This document shows positions 18,796-19,448 of a stretch of DNA of 19,448 bases, piece after piece. Both the position numbers and the translations under genes were made by a program. Source of the DNA: Temnopleurus reevesii (taxonomy: Eukaryota > Echinodermata > Echinoidea > Temnopleuroida > Temnopleuridae); the NCBI GenBank assembly GCA_036244855.1, contig BQKZ01006040.1, positions 9,707-29,154 of the forward strand, written 5' to 3'. The notes beneath the pieces were generated by a model. It had not been told where the DNA came from. It saw only the letters and a list, made by a program, of their open reading frames with translations, and did no database searches. Within the stretch, counting starts at the first letter, position 1. Every line of letters starts with the position of its first letter.

Positions 18796-19448
18796 ACTTA
18801 AGGAACACCATCTCCGCATAATCGGCAACTCCGTTTACGTAATGGGCGTGAAATCACGTTCCCCCAAAGAATCCCAGTTAACCGGATTCCACTGTACCAC
18901 AGATCCTGGTAACTCCTCTACTTGATATGTCTCGCATCCTTCGAAACAATCCATCTTCACTGGATGCTTTTTTTTATTCTTGTTTTGGGAGTTGAAATAA
19001 GATGAGGCAAGTATGCCGCATAATCGGCAGCTCCGCTTAAAGGGCATGAAATCCCGTTCCCCCGGGATGCCGATGAACCGGAGACCACTGTACCACAGAT
19101 CCTGGTAGCTCCTCTAATTGATATGTCTCGCATCCTTCGAATCAATCCATCTTCACTGGATGCTTTTTTTTATTCTTGTTTTGGAGCTGAAGTAAGATGA
19201 GGCAAGTATGCCGGATAATTGGCAGTTCCGCTTAAAATGGCATGAAATACCCCCCCCCCCCCCGATGCCGATTAACCGGAGACCACTGTACCACAGATCC
19301 TGGTAACTCCTCTAATTGATATGTCTCGCATCCTTCGAACCAATCCATCTTCTCTGGATGTTTTTTTATTCTTGTTTTGGGAGCTGAAGTAAGATGAGGC
19401 AAGTATGCCGGATAATTGGCAGTTCCGCTTAAAATGGCATGAAATACC
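18796..19448. repeat. 197-bp tandem array of pogo/Tigger-like transposon ends
   Basis: Equivalent points (CATAATCGGCA or GATAATTGGCA) fall at 18817, 19019, 19214 and 19411, spacings 202, 195 and 197. The fourth unit runs off the window. Read on the minus strand, units begin CAGTGGTCTCCGGTT followed by TCGGCATC, a purine/G run and CCGATTATGCGGCAT. This style (CAGT start, repeated CGG-ATTAT-CGG words, TA next to CAGT) is that of pogo/Tigger terminal inverted repeats. The CAGT ends lie at 18891-18894, 19087-19090 and 19285-19288, each followed by TA. About 110 bp of non-TIR sequence (from CCACAGATCCTGG to ATGAGGCAAG) separates successive ends. No transposase is seen. A 14-base C run at 19250-19263 is unique to the third unit. 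Confidence 0.8.

Noticed and set aside
1..19448. Search for an unknown multi-gene system (defence, biosynthetic or viral)
   Set aside because: No cluster of plausible genes, no recognisable polymerase, integrase, capsid or transposase, and no operon-like order on either strand.

Overview
This window looks like repeat-rich, gene-poor nuclear DNA from a marine invertebrate, most likely an echinoderm such as a sea urchin. That guess rests on four things: AT-rich sequence with no bacterial-style gene packing, microsatellites, a tRNA-derived SINE head, and many short foldback (MITE-type) elements of a style common in such genomes. Nothing in the sequence fixes the species. No complete protein-coding gene can be defended. 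Most open frames are shadows of palindromes or repeats.

Layout. 1-530: possible terminal exon or retroposon 3' end with an acceptor-like site, AATAAA and an A-run. 800-1310: minus-strand tRNA-Glu-like SINE with a (TTA)n tail. 1708-1920: first copy of foldback family F1. 2635-2765: (CT)n/(CTAT)n microsatellite. 2890-3200: GC-richer unique patch with homeodomain-like and CTCF-core-like words. 3932-4632: composite of foldbacks holding two inverted sister copies of family F2. 4632-4887 (minus): best protein-like exon candidate. 6648-6960: retroposon 3' end and a GAA-rich tract. 8160-9260: duplicated 240-bp segment and a foldback with GGGGAAC ends. 9717-9870: decayed 62-bp tandem repeat. 10053-10287 and 10780-11031: F1 copies, the second splitting a 39-bp minisatellite. 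11361-13250: higher-order tandem repeat, about 470 bp nested in 903 bp. 13566-13696: another foldback. 13802-14049: fourth F1 copy. 14548-14850: 154-bp duplication. 14806-17883: 1.54-kb direct duplication meeting exactly at a single N (16343). 18486-19448: roughly 197-bp tandem array whose units carry a pogo/Tigger-like transposon end.

The two strongest observations are structural. The 1.54-kb duplication has the signature expected if two contigs overlapped (perhaps two haplotypes) and were joined without merging. The terminal array appears to be a satellite built from a DNA-transposon terminus plus flank. No genes here can be shown to work together.
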